Positions 8,371 to 17,729 of a stretch of 64,000 nt of DNA are shown one piece after another. The first letter of the stretch is position 1. Each line of letters opens with the position of its first letter. The notes beneath the pieces were generated by a model that saw only the letters and a list, made by a program, of their open reading frames with translations, was not told the origin of the DNA and did not search any database. This stretch comes from CAWGAJ01 sp963820545 (lineage in GTDB: Bacteria > Planctomycetota > Planctomycetia > Pirellulales > Thermoguttaceae): assembly GCA_963820545.1 (NCBI GenBank), contig CAWGAJ010000001.1:1860001-1924000 (forward strand). The letters run 5' to 3'. The translations under genes and the position numbers were made by a program.

Positions 8371-9276
8371 TCAGCTATTATTTCTTGCTCCACGTTCCTC
8401 ATTTTCTATTGGTTGACTTGTTGTTGGCGTTCCGTTGTGTTTTCGTTTACCGCCGTGTTGCGTGTCGAGCAACAAGCCCGCTGCGAAAGCGATTACCATT
8501 AGTACAAAACTCAGCAGGCTTAAATAAACTACTTTTTGTCCCTGCCGTGCGGGCTGATACACATGGCTTATAAGCACCACGGCCAAGAGCCAGAAAAACA
8601 GCAAAAGCGCGCACAATACCAAGGGATCGTACCAGGGCAGGCGGTCTGCTGGCGGTCGGTGGTTAATAAGATTGAGAATCATGCCTGCCAAAACACCGAT
8701 GCCCAACATGATAAGCGCGATAACCATTGCCCGATGATTTATCCTTTCAAGCCATTCCAAACTGGGCAGTCGCAGTCCTTGTCCCATAGGTTTTTTATGT
8801 TTCAGGCGTTGGACTTGTCCCAGGTACATCAATGCGGCGGCAAAGGCCGCTAGCATCGAGACCGCCGCCGCCATCAGCGATGAGCCATGGATCGCTCCCC
8901 AAACCTTCGAGGCCGGTTCGCGGGGAAACGGCTCCGCGTTGGCCAGAAAAGCCGCGGCGGCGATCAAGCCTAAGACCAAGGGCAAGAGAAACAAACCGAT
9001 GGAAGTACGGGGATGGAAATATAGCAGGTACAAATAAACCAGCATTAAGAGCCAGGCCGCCAGCAGATCCCAATCCTGCCAACTGGAAAGCGGCGCGCCG
9101 CCGGCGTTCACCGCCCGGTAGTAGAGGAACACCGTATGAGCGAACAGGCCGGCGCCGGCCCAGGCCAGCATGATCGCCCCGCGAATGGCGCTGCGAAACA
9201 GCAGGCGGGAAATCTCCATTGCCAGCACAAGGGCGTAACTGGCCGCAAAACAAATAATGCTCACGCCGGATAACAT
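8371..9276 (-). CDS. Cytochrome c assembly (CcsA/HemX-like) membrane protein
   Basis: The 301-residue protein has about eight membrane segments and the CcsA/CcmC/HemX core: a WGAIHGSSLMAAAVSMLAAF helix containing a conserved His likely to hold haem, and a later segment ending in NHRP. HemX-type members sit beside hemA and affect GluTR level or haem handling; CcsA-type members deliver haem for cytochrome c maturation. It is only about 300 residues with no large periplasmic ResB-like partner nearby, which favours HemX. It starts 6 bp after the stop of the sigma-54 regulator and precedes hemA, so the three probably form one operon. Confidence 0.82.
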   Translation of the reverse strand: MLSGVSIICFAASYALVLAMEISRLLFRSAIRGAIMLAWAGAGLFAHTVFLYYRAVNAGGAPLSSWQDWDLLAAWLLMLVYLYLLYFHPRTSIGLFLLPLVLGLIAAAAFLANAEPFPREPASKVWGAIHGSSLMAAAVSMLAAFAAALMYLGQVQRLKHKKPMGQGLRLPSLEWLERINHRAMVIALIMLGIGVLAGMILNLINHRPPADRLPWYDPLVLCALLLFFWLLAVVLISHVYQPARQGQKVVYLSLLSFVLMVIAFAAGLLLDTQHGGKRKHNGTPTTSQPIENEERGARNNS

Positions 9277-9281
9277 GGCTG

Positions 9282-10340
9282 CTATTTCTCCAGCCCGTAA
9301 TTGCCGAGTTTTTTCCGCAGCGTGTTGCGGTTGATGCCCAGGCGGTCGGCGGCTTTGATTTGTACGTTTTCGCAGGCGTCCATGACTTGGGCGAATAGTT
9401 CGCGCTCCACGCGGTTGACGATGAAAGCATAGAGATTATCGGCTTGGGGGCCGGCGTTGATAATGCCTTGCTCGACCAATCCGGCGGCCAAGGTGGCCAT
9501 GTCGCCGATGCGGAGGCGTCCGATCTGGCGGGGTTTTTGCCCGAGGACCGCCTCGGGCAGTAGATCGCAGGTCAATTCGTCGCCCGGCGCGAGCACGACC
9601 GCACGTTCGACGTAATTTTGCAGTTCGCGCACGTTTCCCGGCCAGTCGTAACTGACCAGGGCCTCCATTGCCTTGGGCTCGACATGCGGCACGTGGCGGA
9701 AGTTCTGCTCGTTATAAATCTTCAAAAAATAACCCACCAACTGCGGAATGTCCTCGCGCCGTTCGCGCAGCGGCGGGAGATAGATCGACACCACGTTGAG
9801 CCGATAATAAAGATCTTCGCGAAACCGGCCGGCCTCGATTTCGGCGAGCAGATCGCGGTTGCTGGCGGCAATCACGCGCGTATCGACGCGGATGGTCTGG
9901 GTGTCGCCCACGCGCTCGAATTCGTGTTCCTGGAGCACGCGCAGGAGTTTGATTTGCAGTTTGGGCGTAGTGGAATTGATTTCATCCAAAAAGACCGTGC
10001 CGGTATGCGCGGCCTCGAAGCGGCCGGTGCGGTTGTCGATGGCGCCGGTAAACGCCCCGCGCACGTGGCCGAAAAGTTCGCTCTCCAAGAGATTCTCCGC
10101 CAGCGCCCCGCAGTTGACCCGCACAAACGGACCGCTGCCGCGCGGACTGAGCCGATGAATCGCCTTGGCGATCAACTCCTTGCCCGTGCCCGTTTCGCCC
10201 AACAAAAGCACCGAGGCGTTCGATCTGGCCACCTGCCGGGTAAGTTGATACACCTTCTCCATGGCCGGTCCGTTGCCAATCAATCCCGGAATGGGCGGCC
10301 CGGTATCGTTTGCGTCAAATGGCGGTGGAATACGGCTCAT
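9282..10340 (-). CDS. Sigma-54-dependent transcriptional activator (AAA+, Fis-type HTH)
   Basis: The protein lacks a long sensory N-terminus and goes almost directly into the AAA+ domain: Walker A GETGTGKE, the sigma-54-contacting loop GAFTGA, Walker B GTVFLDEI, and the Arg-rich sensor region RFREDLYYRLNV. WPGNVRELQN leads to a C-terminal Fis-like HTH (AADRLGINRNTLRKKLGNYG). It hydrolyses ATP to open sigma-54 promoters. I chose Met12 of the longer frame (MSRIPPP) because the upstream stretch is atypical. With no receiver or GAF domain, control would be by abundance or a partner. It leads the haem-gene unit on this strand. Confidence 0.92.
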   Translation of the reverse strand: MSRIPPPFDANDTGPPIPGLIGNGPAMEKVYQLTRQVARSNASVLLLGETGTGKELIAKAIHRLSPRGSGPFVRVNCGALAENLLESELFGHVRGAFTGAIDNRTGRFEAAHTGTVFLDEINSTTPKLQIKLLRVLQEHEFERVGDTQTIRVDTRVIAASNRDLLAEIEAGRFREDLYYRLNVVSIYLPPLRERREDIPQLVGYFLKIYNEQNFRHVPHVEPKAMEALVSYDWPGNVRELQNYVERAVVLAPGDELTCDLLPEAVLGQKPRQIGRLRIGDMATLAAGLVEQGIINAGPQADNLYAFIVNRVERELFAQVMDACENVQIKAADRLGINRNTLRKKLGNYGLEK

Positions 10341-10363
10341 AATAGAAATTTCGAGATAAAACT

Positions 10364-10423
10364 CCCGACACAAGTGTCGGGGCTAAACAATTTTATTTCC
10401 GGCGGCTGTTAGCCGCCGGCTAT
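10364..10423. repeat. Paired palindromes R1 and R2
   Basis: An R1 palindrome (CCCGACACAAGTGTCGGGG, then CTAAAC) at 10364-10388 is followed by R2 (CCGGCGGCTGTTAGCCGCCGG, then CTAT) at 10399-10423. Heptamer-type TCCACTC sequence follows to about 10460. R2 recurs at 24092, 24189, 42008 and 63490, and R1-R2 also occur together at 63456-63514. Confidence 0.8.
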
Positions 10424-10454
10424 TATAAACTCTCCACTGTTCACTCTCCACTCT

Positions 10455-12340
10455 TCACTTTTTTTGTGGCAGTGGTGCTTCCAAACAATCAAGAATCATG
10501 CCGAGTATTTTTTGCGCGTCAGGATCGCTATTTTTGTTGTCATTATATAGCTGATATTGGCGTTGGATTTCCGCGGTGGTTAAAAGAATACCGTGATCTT
10601 GCGTATTTTGCCGGAAAGCAGCAACGGCCGCCAGACGAATTTCCAGGGGTAGTGTGGCGCGGCCGGCCGTCTCGACCAAGGCCCGCTGTACTTCCGGAGA
10701 AGGGATGTTCGCCAGCACGGAAATCGCTTTTTTACTCAGGGCGGGATTGCTCAGCGCGGTCAACAGGGCATTTTGCGTGCGGCGGATATCATAGATTTTT
10801 CCCGAGCTCTTTGCCAACTCAGCGAGTAGATCCAAGGCCTCGGCCGCCTGCTGTTGACGTTCTTCAAAGCCCACGAAATCTTGCGGCCTCAATGTAGCCA
10901 ATTGTTCTAATTGCCAACTAACAGCGGTGTCGTCATGCGCTCGGGCAAAGGCCTTGGCCAGATGATCCTGTTCGGCCGCGTGCTCGGCCCGGTCGAAAAA
11001 GCCTTCTCTGGCGATTAATCCCATGCGCAGATCGGCACTCCGATAATCGTGGCGGATTTGTTGCAATAATAAATCCATGGGCGGCCGATCAATGCCGGCG
11101 TCGATCAGGGCTAGTTCAAAATCGGGCGAGGAAGCCGCCAAGAGCATGACTTCGCGGCCGTTTATGGCGGTTTCGGCTTTCAGGCCGGCGGCGGAGAGTG
11201 TTCCCGCCATTTTTTGCAAATCTTCCACGTTCCCGCCGGCCAAAAGCGCCTTTCGCGATCCAGAGGAAGACACAAAAAACGCCAGCGTCTCGGGCAGATA
11301 ACTTGCCCCGGCATAGGGTTGCTGAGGCCCAAGTTTCATTATCGCGCGGGCCGCCGAGATGCGCAATCGCCTGTCAGAATTTCGCAGGGCCATAATCAAC
11401 GGGCCGGACTGAGAACCCTCATAAAGCAACTCTTCGGCCTTGCCGATTTGTGCCAGAATATTCGCCGCTGCCGTAGCCGCCGCCGGGTGACCATTGGCCA
11501 TCGAATAAGCCATTGCCTCTTCGACCGTTTTGGGGCCGAATTGTTTCGCCTCGGCCACGGCAGGATTATCTTTTTCGTGCAACGGTTTTGAGAGACCTTT
11601 TTGATATGCCGCCGCTTCGAGCAGGGCGGTTATGTATAAACTTTTGCTCGCGGCATTCTCGGGGGCCAGCAGAAAAGCATCTCGGGAAAGTCGTATTGCC
11701 AGGTTGCGCGCTGCATCGTCGGCGGAGATCATCTGCACTACAATCTTTTGCTTCGCCCCGTCCCAATGCCATAGCTCGACTTTGCCTTCGACCACACCCG
11801 GCACGGTCTGGCGCAAATCAAGATAATTTTTTGCGTTCTCCGCCAGTAAATGAATCGCTTGGTCCTGGGTGGGCAGGCTGCCGGCCAATTTCTGCAAGGC
11901 AGCGCCGGCGGCCGCTCGGACCGCGGCATCGCTCTGTTGCGAAAAATAAGGCTGAAATAAAAATAGTTGTAACTGCGGGGCCTTCATCTCGCCCAGCACT
12001 GCGATGGCCTGCGCCTTGAGTTTGGCGTCGGCCTGAGCCAAAATTCCCAACAGCGGATCGACCGCTTGCCGACCCATTGCGGCTAAAGCAGTGCGAATAC
12101 CCGCATGTTCAGCGACGCGGGCAGGATCGGCCAGTGCTTCAACGAGCGCCGCCACTGCCACGCCGCGGGCTTCCATCAGTCCTGATAAGGCCTGGCCGCG
12201 TTTCTCGGCCGAAGGATCCTGGAGCTGTTGGATTAATCCAGCCACTCGCCGATGATCTTGCAGTTGGGAGTTTAAGGCCCCCAGGACCTCATCGGCCAAT
12301 TGTTTCGATTCCGGATGCAGATCGGCGCGGCGCTTAATTG
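10455..12340 (-). CDS. Secreted HEAT-repeat protein, main piece with receiver-like insert
   Basis: This is the body of a roughly 744-residue protein whose N-terminus is the piece 12272-12688. It consists of helical HEAT/armadillo-like repeats (for example LMEARGVAVAALVEALAD, LLGILAQADAKLKAQAIAVL and RISAARAIMKLGP). Near DNA 11060-11270 is a segment with receiver-domain rhythm: KALLAGGNVEDLQKMAGTL, AINGREVMLLAASSPDFEL, ALIDAGID. The usual acidic pocket is absent, so it is at most a pseudo-receiver. The N-terminal signal peptide puts the protein outside the cytoplasm. No enzymatic motif is seen; a scaffold role is a guess. One base is missing near 12325-12345. Confidence 0.75.
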
Positions 12341-12688
12341 AAAGAACGTGGCCGACCCGAATTGCTCGGCCAATTTGGCCAGCGCCGACTGATCGAGTTT
12401 TGTGGCGATCACTTTCTGCAAAAACTGCTTGGCCAGGTCGGGCCGTTTCAGATCGGAGAGAATTTTTGCCGCCCGGACGCACTCGCCGGGCGTGGTGGGT
12501 TTTGTTTCCAGGATCGCGGCCACGGCCGGATCTTCAGGCGCGAGAGGTTCTTCAACTTCTATAGCGCCGGCAGCGCTCCGGGGCTTGGTCTGCTTTAGGC
12601 TTGGTCCCTGGGCCCAGGCCGGATTGCCCAACGCCGCCGCAAGCAGAACAATCGTTATTAAATATAAAATTCTCAAGATATCATTCAT
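12272..12688 (-). CDS. Secreted HEAT-repeat protein, N-terminal piece with signal peptide
   Basis: This piece begins MNDILRILYLITIVLLAAAL and has a cleavage-like NPAWAQG site, so it is an exported protein. It continues with a TPR-like helical stretch (CVRAAKILSDLKRPDLAKQF) until about residue 117. There the frame breaks and the sequence resumes in the next frame (RADLHPESKQLADEVLG) as the HEAT-repeat body. The last ~20 residues of this piece are therefore not native. Confidence 0.7.
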   Translation of the reverse strand: MNDILRILYLITIVLLAAALGNPAWAQGPSLKQTKPRSAAGAIEVEEPLAPEDPAVAAILETKPTTPGECVRAAKILSDLKRPDLAKQFLQKVIATKLDQSALAKLAEQFGSATFFQLSAAPICIRNRNNWPMRSWGP

Positions 12689-12718
12689 ACTTCAGTCTTG
12701 TCGCGACCCTCACCCTAA

Positions 12719-12885
12719 CGCGGCCTGAAGGCCGCAACCAAACCGCGACCGACCAACCTTCGGTTGGTGCCCGTCGCGGCATTACAACATGCGTGCAAAA
12801 CGCGCTCAAACCCCAAACAAAGACTATAACCCTCTCCCCGATCGACCATGCTACGCATGGTGCCCGGTGGTGCCTGGAGAGGGGA
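12719..12885. repeat. Composite dispersed repeat (R3 plus R4)
   Basis: R3 consists of CGCGGCC..GGCCGCAACCAAA, then a stem CCGCGACCGACCAACC closed by TTCG with its complement to 12780, plus about 60 bp of shared flank ending ACAAAGACT. R4 at 12831-12885 is CTCTCCCCGATCGACC, the palindrome ACCATGCTACGCATGGT, then GGAGAGGGG. R3 recurs at 23317-23500, 36445-36570 and 48883-48917; R4 at 55251 and 58074. The copies share sequence outside the hairpins, which marks them as real dispersed elements. Confidence 0.8.
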
Positions 12886-12902
12886 TTTTTTGTGGTAGGC
12901 AC

Positions 12903-14285
12903 TTATTCCATCCCCAGGCGTATTTTCCATTGTCGGACTTGATCTTTGACTCGGTCCGGATTTGTCGAACCATAACTAGCCATTGCCGCCACGGCCTTTT
13001 CCACGCCGAGGATCTCGTACACGCTTTTATCTAAGGCAGGATCCACCGCTTGAAACTCGGCCAACGGCAAGTCCATCAGGCGCAGGCTGCGCTCCATGGC
13101 TTGGGCTACCAGGCGTCCCACCAGTTCATGCGCGGTACGCTGCGCAGTGCCGCGGCGAATCAGATATTCCATCAACGTGGTGGCATCGAGATATCCCTGG
13201 TCCAAACGCGCGGCAATCGCAGGGCGGTTCAATTCGGCCGTTGCCATCAGCGGCGCGGCCAATGACAACGCGGCCTCAACCGTGTCAAAGGCGTCGAAAA
13301 GCGGCGGCTTGTCTTCCTGCAAATCGCGATTGTAGGCCAAAGGCAAACCCTTGATGAGCATCAACAGCGTTTGCAAATCGCCCACCACCCGGGCGGTCTT
13401 GGCGCGGATCAATTCCAGCACGTCGGGATTGATTTTCTGCGGCATGATCGACGAGCCGGTGCAAAAGGCCTGGGGCAAATTGAGGAAATTGAATTCCATT
13501 GTGGACCAGATAATCCACTCTTCGGCCCAGGTGCTAAGATGCTCGGCGATCAGGGCCAGGGCAAACACAAATTCCACGACAAAATCCCTGTCGCTGGAGG
13601 CATCCAGGCTGTTGGCGGCCACGGCCTGGAAACCCAATTGCCGGGCAAGAGCATCCCGATCTATGGGCAGACTGGTGCCGGCCAATGCCGCGGCGCCCAG
13701 ACTAAGCACATTTGTCCGCTTTTGACAGTCGGCCAAACGTTGCCGATCGCGCTCGAATTTTTCGCAATATGCCAGCCAATAATGGGGCGCCAAAACCGGC
13801 TGCTGCCCGCGCAGATGGGTATAGCCGGGCAAAATCACGTCGGCATCTCGATCGCAACGCCCGAGGAAGGCCTGTTGTACTGCCATGAGCCGCTGGTCGA
13901 TCTGCCCGCTCGCCTCCCGGATCCAAAGGCGCAAGTCGGTCGCAACCTGGTCGTTCCGGCTCCGGGCGGTGTGCAATTTGCGGCCCACATCGCCAAGGCG
14001 ATCGACCAGAGCGCGCTCGATGTTCATGTGGATATCTTCCAGGTCGGTGCGCAAGGTAAAATTGCCCTGCTCAATTTCCGTGCGAATCTGCCCTAGAGCC
14101 TGCTTAATTTGTTGGCACTCCTGATCGGTAATCAGCCCGACTTTAGCCAGCATTTGGGCATGGGCAACCGAGCAGGCGATGTCATGCGCATATAATCGGT
14201 GGTCGAAGCTCACGCTTTCGGTGAACTCCTCCACCCGGCGATCCGTCGCTTCCGAAAATACTCCGCCCCAAGCCTTTTCTGTCAC
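12903..14285 (-). CDS. argH: Argininosuccinate lyase
   Basis: ArgH cleaves argininosuccinate to arginine and fumarate, the last step of arginine synthesis. The 460-residue protein has the full length of the family. It carries the N-terminal WGGVFSEATDRRVEEF, the DLEDIHMNIERAL and HTARSRNDQVATDLRLW motifs, TSLPIDRDALA, and the fumarase/lyase signature GSSIMPQKINPD with its catalytic Ser loop. The C-terminus (YGSTNPDRVKDQVRQWKIRL) is typical. The frame is intact. It appears monocistronic, with repeats on both sides. Confidence 0.97.
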   Translation of the reverse strand: MTEKAWGGVFSEATDRRVEEFTESVSFDHRLYAHDIACSVAHAQMLAKVGLITDQECQQIKQALGQIRTEIEQGNFTLRTDLEDIHMNIERALVDRLGDVGRKLHTARSRNDQVATDLRLWIREASGQIDQRLMAVQQAFLGRCDRDADVILPGYTHLRGQQPVLAPHYWLAYCEKFERDRQRLADCQKRTNVLSLGAAALAGTSLPIDRDALARQLGFQAVAANSLDASSDRDFVVEFVFALALIAEHLSTWAEEWIIWSTMEFNFLNLPQAFCTGSSIMPQKINPDVLELIRAKTARVVGDLQTLLMLIKGLPLAYNRDLQEDKPPLFDAFDTVEAALSLAAPLMATAELNRPAIAARLDQGYLDATTLMEYLIRRGTAQRTAHELVGRLVAQAMERSLRLMDLPLAEFQAVDPALDKSVYEILGVEKAVAAMASYGSTNPDRVKDQVRQWKIRLGME

Positions 14286-14383
14286 GATTATACTTTCTGT
14301 AAAAAAAGTTAGCGTGATGTGGAAAATCCCAAGACATTTACTCTAAATAAGTTAGATCACTATGTCAACGATGATATAAGGAT

Positions 14384-14431
14384 GAGGGATGAGGGATGAA
14401 GGATGAATGCCAAAGGATGAGGGATGAATGT
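14384..14431. repeat. Heptamer array, family GGATGAA
   Basis: Near-perfect tandem copies of GGATGAA/GGATGAG with a short interruption lie between argH and the chorismate mutase gene. CCCCTAT-type copies follow at 14470-14495. Confidence 0.8.
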
Positions 14432-14490
14432 CGATCGAAACCGCTTGCGGTTTCGCACCGTCCCCTGTCCACCATTCAGTCCCCTATCCC

Positions 14491-14931
14491 CTATCTTTGA
14501 GTGGGTTTAGCATTTTCATCGAGATGGTCTTGGATCCATTTTTCCAACTCGTTCCAGTCTACAGGGGGGATTTTCGAGCGGTCCGGACGGAGCTTGGCTG
14601 CCTCTTTTATATACACGTGGACAATTTTGTCGGCCGGCTTATCGGTGTTCCAATGCAAGAGGATGCGAATACAACGTCGCAAAGAGCCGGGCACATCCAG
14701 TTCATTGACGCACATCAGGGCCACGTCCCACCAGCCCAACTGCCGGGCGGCCAGGGCGGGAAATTCGGCGTCCAAATCCCGGGTGGTGGAAAAGATCGCA
14801 CTGGCCACATCTTCCGCCTCGATGCCGTTTTGCCGGATCATCAGCGCCAACAGTTCCCGGGCGGCCTTCAAAATCGACTCGGATGAATTTTGCTCACAGG
14901 TGGTCGCCCCGCGCACTCCTCGACATGGCAT
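14491..14931 (-). CDS. aroH: Monofunctional AroH-type chorismate mutase
   Basis: The enzyme converts chorismate to prephenate for Phe/Tyr synthesis. The sequence matches the trimeric AroH fold: CRGVRGATTCEQ (active-site Arg), ELLALMIRQNGIEAEDVAS, AIFSTTRDLDAEFPALAARQ and CVNELDVPGSLRRCIRIL (active-site Glu and Arg). HVYIKEAAKLRPD carries the conserved Tyr and Arg. Length, about 146 residues, is slightly over the usual ~125 because of a C-terminal helix. The alternative AroQ fold does not fit. It is isolated between argH and the hsp20 cluster with repeats on both sides. Confidence 0.93.
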   Translation of the reverse strand: MPCRGVRGATTCEQNSSESILKAARELLALMIRQNGIEAEDVASAIFSTTRDLDAEFPALAARQLGWWDVALMCVNELDVPGSLRRCIRILLHWNTDKPADKIVHVYIKEAAKLRPDRSKIPPVDWNELEKWIQDHLDENAKPTQR

Positions 14932-15040
14932 GATTGAGTCCCCTGAATATAAGCGAAAAACTCTTTGGTCAGTAGAAGACCAATTTAACGGAGAATTGGA
15001 AAACAGTCCAGTAGCGCGGATCCGCCCAGCAAGCAGCTAG

Positions 15041-15149
15041 TGTCATTCTGAGCGCAGCGAACAATCATCGTACTAAAGAATGCCAGTTGTGGACTATTGC
15101 TCCTAAGGTAATTGATGTTATAAGCCCACGGGTTGCAACTCGTGGGCTT
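15041..15149. repeat. Two intergenic repeat elements (R8 and R9)
   Basis: 15041-15066 carries a CTGAGCGCAGCGAA element (R8) that also occurs at 19971, 20049, 28319 and inside the palindrome at 35522. 15122-15149 is a palindrome with AAGCCCACG and CGTGGGCTT arms around TTGCAA (R9). Confidence 0.7.
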
Positions 15150-15202
15150 TACAACTCGTACCTAAAGTCCAGTTTGGGTACGTACGACCGTACGTCAGGG
15201 CG

Positions 15203-15691
15203 TCACTCTTTTACTTTAATCTCGATTTTTTTTGTCGCTGCGGCGGGAGTTTTATTGAGCTTTAACGTCAATATGCCGTTGGCGTAGTTGGCGTCGACGT
15301 GCTCGGAATCGACTCCTTCGGGCAGCGGGATCGCGCGGCGGAACGAACCGTAGCGGGCTTCGCTGTGATAGAAGCCCTTGTCCTTTTTCTCTGTCGATTC
15401 CTTTTTTTCTCCGCTGATGACCAGTTGATTGCCGGTTACGGTCACGTCCAGATCCTTCGCATCGATGCCCGGCACTTCGACGAGTACAGTAACTTCCTGG
15501 TCCGACTCGGCCACGTCGATGGCTGGCCACCAGCGCTCGCCGCCCATCAGTGCGGGCCAATCCAGCATTCCAAACGGCTCGCGGATAAAGGAATCGAAGA
15601 GCCGATCCATTTCCGATCTAAGGGCAGCCAGTGGAGAGGACTCGGCGGGCACGCCTTCACGCTGTTTGCTTCTCCAAGGAATCAGGGTCAT
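15203..15691 (-). CDS. Small heat-shock protein, Hsp20 family (copy 1)
   Basis: This 162-residue alpha-crystallin-domain chaperone holds unfolding proteins in an ATP-independent way. PAIDVAESDQEVTVLVEVPG opens the domain, KDLDVTVTGNQLVISGEKKE is the central sandwich, and ANGILTLKLNK is the conserved A-x-x-x-n-GvL motif. The C-terminal IEIKV is the dimer-contact I-x-I/V motif. I chose the start MTLIPW because an AGGAG box lies just upstream; longer frames add unsupported residues. It is the last of three consecutive hsp20 genes on the minus strand. Confidence 0.93.
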   Translation of the reverse strand: MTLIPWRSKQREGVPAESSPLAALRSEMDRLFDSFIREPFGMLDWPALMGGERWWPAIDVAESDQEVTVLVEVPGIDAKDLDVTVTGNQLVISGEKKESTEKKDKGFYHSEARYGSFRRAIPLPEGVDSEHVDANYANGILTLKLNKTPAAATKKIEIKVKE

Positions 15692-15758
15692 GATATGTTT
15701 CTCCTTTATTAAGTTATTAGATTTGTAATTATATCTATTCAGCATTCATCATTCTAGG

Positions 15759-16157
15759 CTACTTTGAGTTGATCTTGATACTTCGCGGCTTAATGGATTC
15801 GGCCTTGGGCAAATGCAGGGTCAGTACGCCGTTGGCATACTCGGCCGTGATGCGGTCGGCGTTAATGGCTTCGCTAACTTGGAAGGTGCGATAGTAATCG
15901 CCCACTCCGTATTCATGCAGTAGGTATTGCTGATTTTCAGTTTGGCGGGCTGGCACCGTGGCATGAAGTGTCAGGGTGCCCTTTTCGAACTTGATATCGA
16001 TCTGGTCGCTTTTGGCTCCCGGCAGGTCCGCCAAAACCAGCAACTCGTCGGCCTGTTCCAAAATATCCACGTCGGGACGATAAAAACGTCCGCTCCGCGT
16101 ATGTTCCGCGGCGTTTGGTTCTCCCCTGGGTTTAGTGCTGATATTATCAGTAGTCAT
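15759..16157 (-). CDS. Small heat-shock protein, Hsp20 family (copy 2)
   Basis: The middle gene of the hsp20 triplet has 132 residues. The alpha-crystallin domain runs from FYRPDVDILEQADELLVLAD through SDQIDIKFEKGTLTLHATV to EYANGVLTLHLPKAE, and the C-terminal ISIKI-like tail reads RSIKINSK. The start MTTDNIS is preceded by AAGGAG at correct spacing. The central region is more diverged from copies 1 and 3 (DLPGAKSDQ, YYRTFQVSEAINADR), consistent with hetero-oligomerising paralogues. No sigma-32 or CIRCE element was recognised upstream. Confidence 0.93.
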   Translation of the reverse strand: MTTDNISTKPRGEPNAAEHTRSGRFYRPDVDILEQADELLVLADLPGAKSDQIDIKFEKGTLTLHATVPARQTENQQYLLHEYGVGDYYRTFQVSEAINADRITAEYANGVLTLHLPKAESIKPRSIKINSK

Positions 16158-16244
16158 GTGAATTACTCCTTGTATTTGCAGCAAGATTTGTTTTTTGTGG
16201 TTATATTTTGACTGCCGCAGGCGACTGAAATTCCCCGTTGCAGT

Positions 16245-16676
16245 TTATGTCGAAGTCACGTTGATTTTTCTGGTTTTGGCGGCTTCGGCCTTGGGCAGGC
16301 GCAGCGTAAGCACACCTTCGTGCAAATCGGCTTCAACTTTCTGGGAATCTATAGCGTAAGGCAGTTGCAATACACGTGTGAATGAGCCCGTGGGCCGTTC
16401 GCGGCGATGGTAAGTCACGCCTTCTTGGCTCAAATCCGGACGTTCCACTTTGATGGACAATTCTTCGCCGAGGACGGAGACGTCGATCTGGTCGCTTTTC
16501 ACACCGGGCACTTCCATTTCAACAATTAACTCCTCGCCTTGCTCGCAGATATTCGCGGCAGGCAGGCCGCGTACCGTACCTGGCCAGAGATCATCGAGAG
16601 CCGAGGGCAAAAAGCCGCTCAGTAATCGGTCCATATCGCTGCGCAATTGCCGGAAGGGATTGACGTAAACTCGCAT
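16245..16676 (-). CDS. Small heat-shock protein, Hsp20 family (copy 3, first in the operon)
   Basis: This 143-residue Hsp20 carries the alpha-crystallin domain (ANICEQGEELIVEMEVPG, SDQIDVSVLGEELSIKVER, HEGVLTLRLPKAEA) and the C-terminal motif RKINV. The start MRVYVNPF follows an AAAGGAGAA box; Met codons further upstream lack one. It lies first in a three-gene unit with gaps of about 67-90 bp. Three tandem hsp20 genes suggest an environment with heat or protein-folding stress, but that is inference. Confidence 0.93.
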   Translation of the reverse strand: MRVYVNPFRQLRSDMDRLLSGFLPSALDDLWPGTVRGLPAANICEQGEELIVEMEVPGVKSDQIDVSVLGEELSIKVERPDLSQEGVTYHRRERPTGSFTRVLQLPYAIDSQKVEADLHEGVLTLRLPKAEAAKTRKINVTST

Positions 16677-17228
16677 TGATAGTTCTCCTTTCATAAAGGC
16701 CTGACTTGTCGGCAATCATAGGTCATGGCAACTTTGTTTTTTTATGTAAGCCAATAATCAAATTTCTGATTGCTTGCTGCCTGTTAATTTAGATTTGCAA
16801 AGGCCATGCCGAAATATGGTCCGGCGACATTACTTATTGCCATATAACAGGTTACAACAATAATCACATGTCCAGAGACTGTCCGCGGACTGTCAGATTG
16901 GCAGGCGGTTAGAGACACATTTTTAGCAAAGAAATCCTGGAAATGAGGATAATAATGGTGTTAACTTACGCCGCTTCAAAGAGTTAAAAACAATTTGCTC
17001 GAGAGCGATGGAGCCCGTTGTAGAGTCTGGGGCGGAGAGCTATATTAAACGGTTTAGGTTACTTTAGGGCGAGTTATTTTGCAGATGGAATCAAACTGAC
17101 AGTGGGGATTAAAACGCGAAGGGATCTCGGTCTTTGCCTTTGTACCTGACGGAGCCCCAGGTACAGGCGGACTAAACAGGTGTCTATTCGTTCCCCGGTC
17201 TAGTCTCATAGCACACTTCAAAATTTCC
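16677..17228. other. Divergent intergenic region, hsp20 cluster and fatty-acid cluster
   Basis: This is 552 bp of AT-richer sequence between divergent units. It should hold the promoters of both, but no single box pair was convincing enough to call. No small gene or strong hairpin is visible. Confidence 0.5.
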
Positions 17229-17729
17229 ATGCGTTTTTCGCTTATTGATCGGATTGTCGATATCGAGCCTGGCGTGCGGATCACGGCCGTAAAAACATTG
17301 ACCATGTCGGAAGAATACCTGGCCGACCACTTTCCGCACTTTCCCGTGATGCCCGGCGTGTTGATGCTCGAGGCCATGACTCAAGCCGGCGCATGGCTGG
17401 TTCGCTACAGCGAGGATTTTGCCCACAGTATCGTGGTGCTCAAAGAGGCGGCCAACGTCAAATTCGGGCAATTCCTCGAGCCGGGCCAAACGCTCCTGGT
17501 CACCGCCGAGATCTTGACGGCCGGCGATGCCGAAACAAAACTCAAAGCCCAAGGCATGGTAGATGGACGGGTGATAGTCAATGCGCGCATCACCTTGCAA
17601 CAATATAATCTGGCTGACACCCGGCCCTGGCACGAGTGGACCGATAAAACCATTGTGCGAGACCTGCAAAAACAGTTTTCCTTGTTATATCAACCGCGCA
17701 TGGAAGTTCCCGTGGTATCGGCCATGTAA
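17229..17729 (+). CDS. 3-hydroxyacyl-ACP dehydratase, FabZ-like (first copy)
   Basis: This hot-dog-fold dehydratase removes water from 3-hydroxyacyl-ACP. The active-site region HFPHFPVMPGVLMLEAMTQAG contains the catalytic His and Glu in FabZ order, with the substrate-tunnel strand VKFGQFLEPGQTLLV after it. At 166 residues it is slightly longer than FabZ (about 150) because of a C-terminal tail. It opens a five-gene plus-strand cluster with FabG, an ACP, a second FabZ-like protein and a FabF-like synthase. Two different dehydratases in one cluster suggest a specialised acyl chain rather than bulk fatty acids. Confidence 0.9.
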   Translation: MRFSLIDRIVDIEPGVRITAVKTLTMSEEYLADHFPHFPVMPGVLMLEAMTQAGAWLVRYSEDFAHSIVVLKEAANVKFGQFLEPGQTLLVTAEILTAGDAETKLKAQGMVDGRVIVNARITLQQYNLADTRPWHEWTDKTIVRDLQKQFSLLYQPRMEVPVVSAM

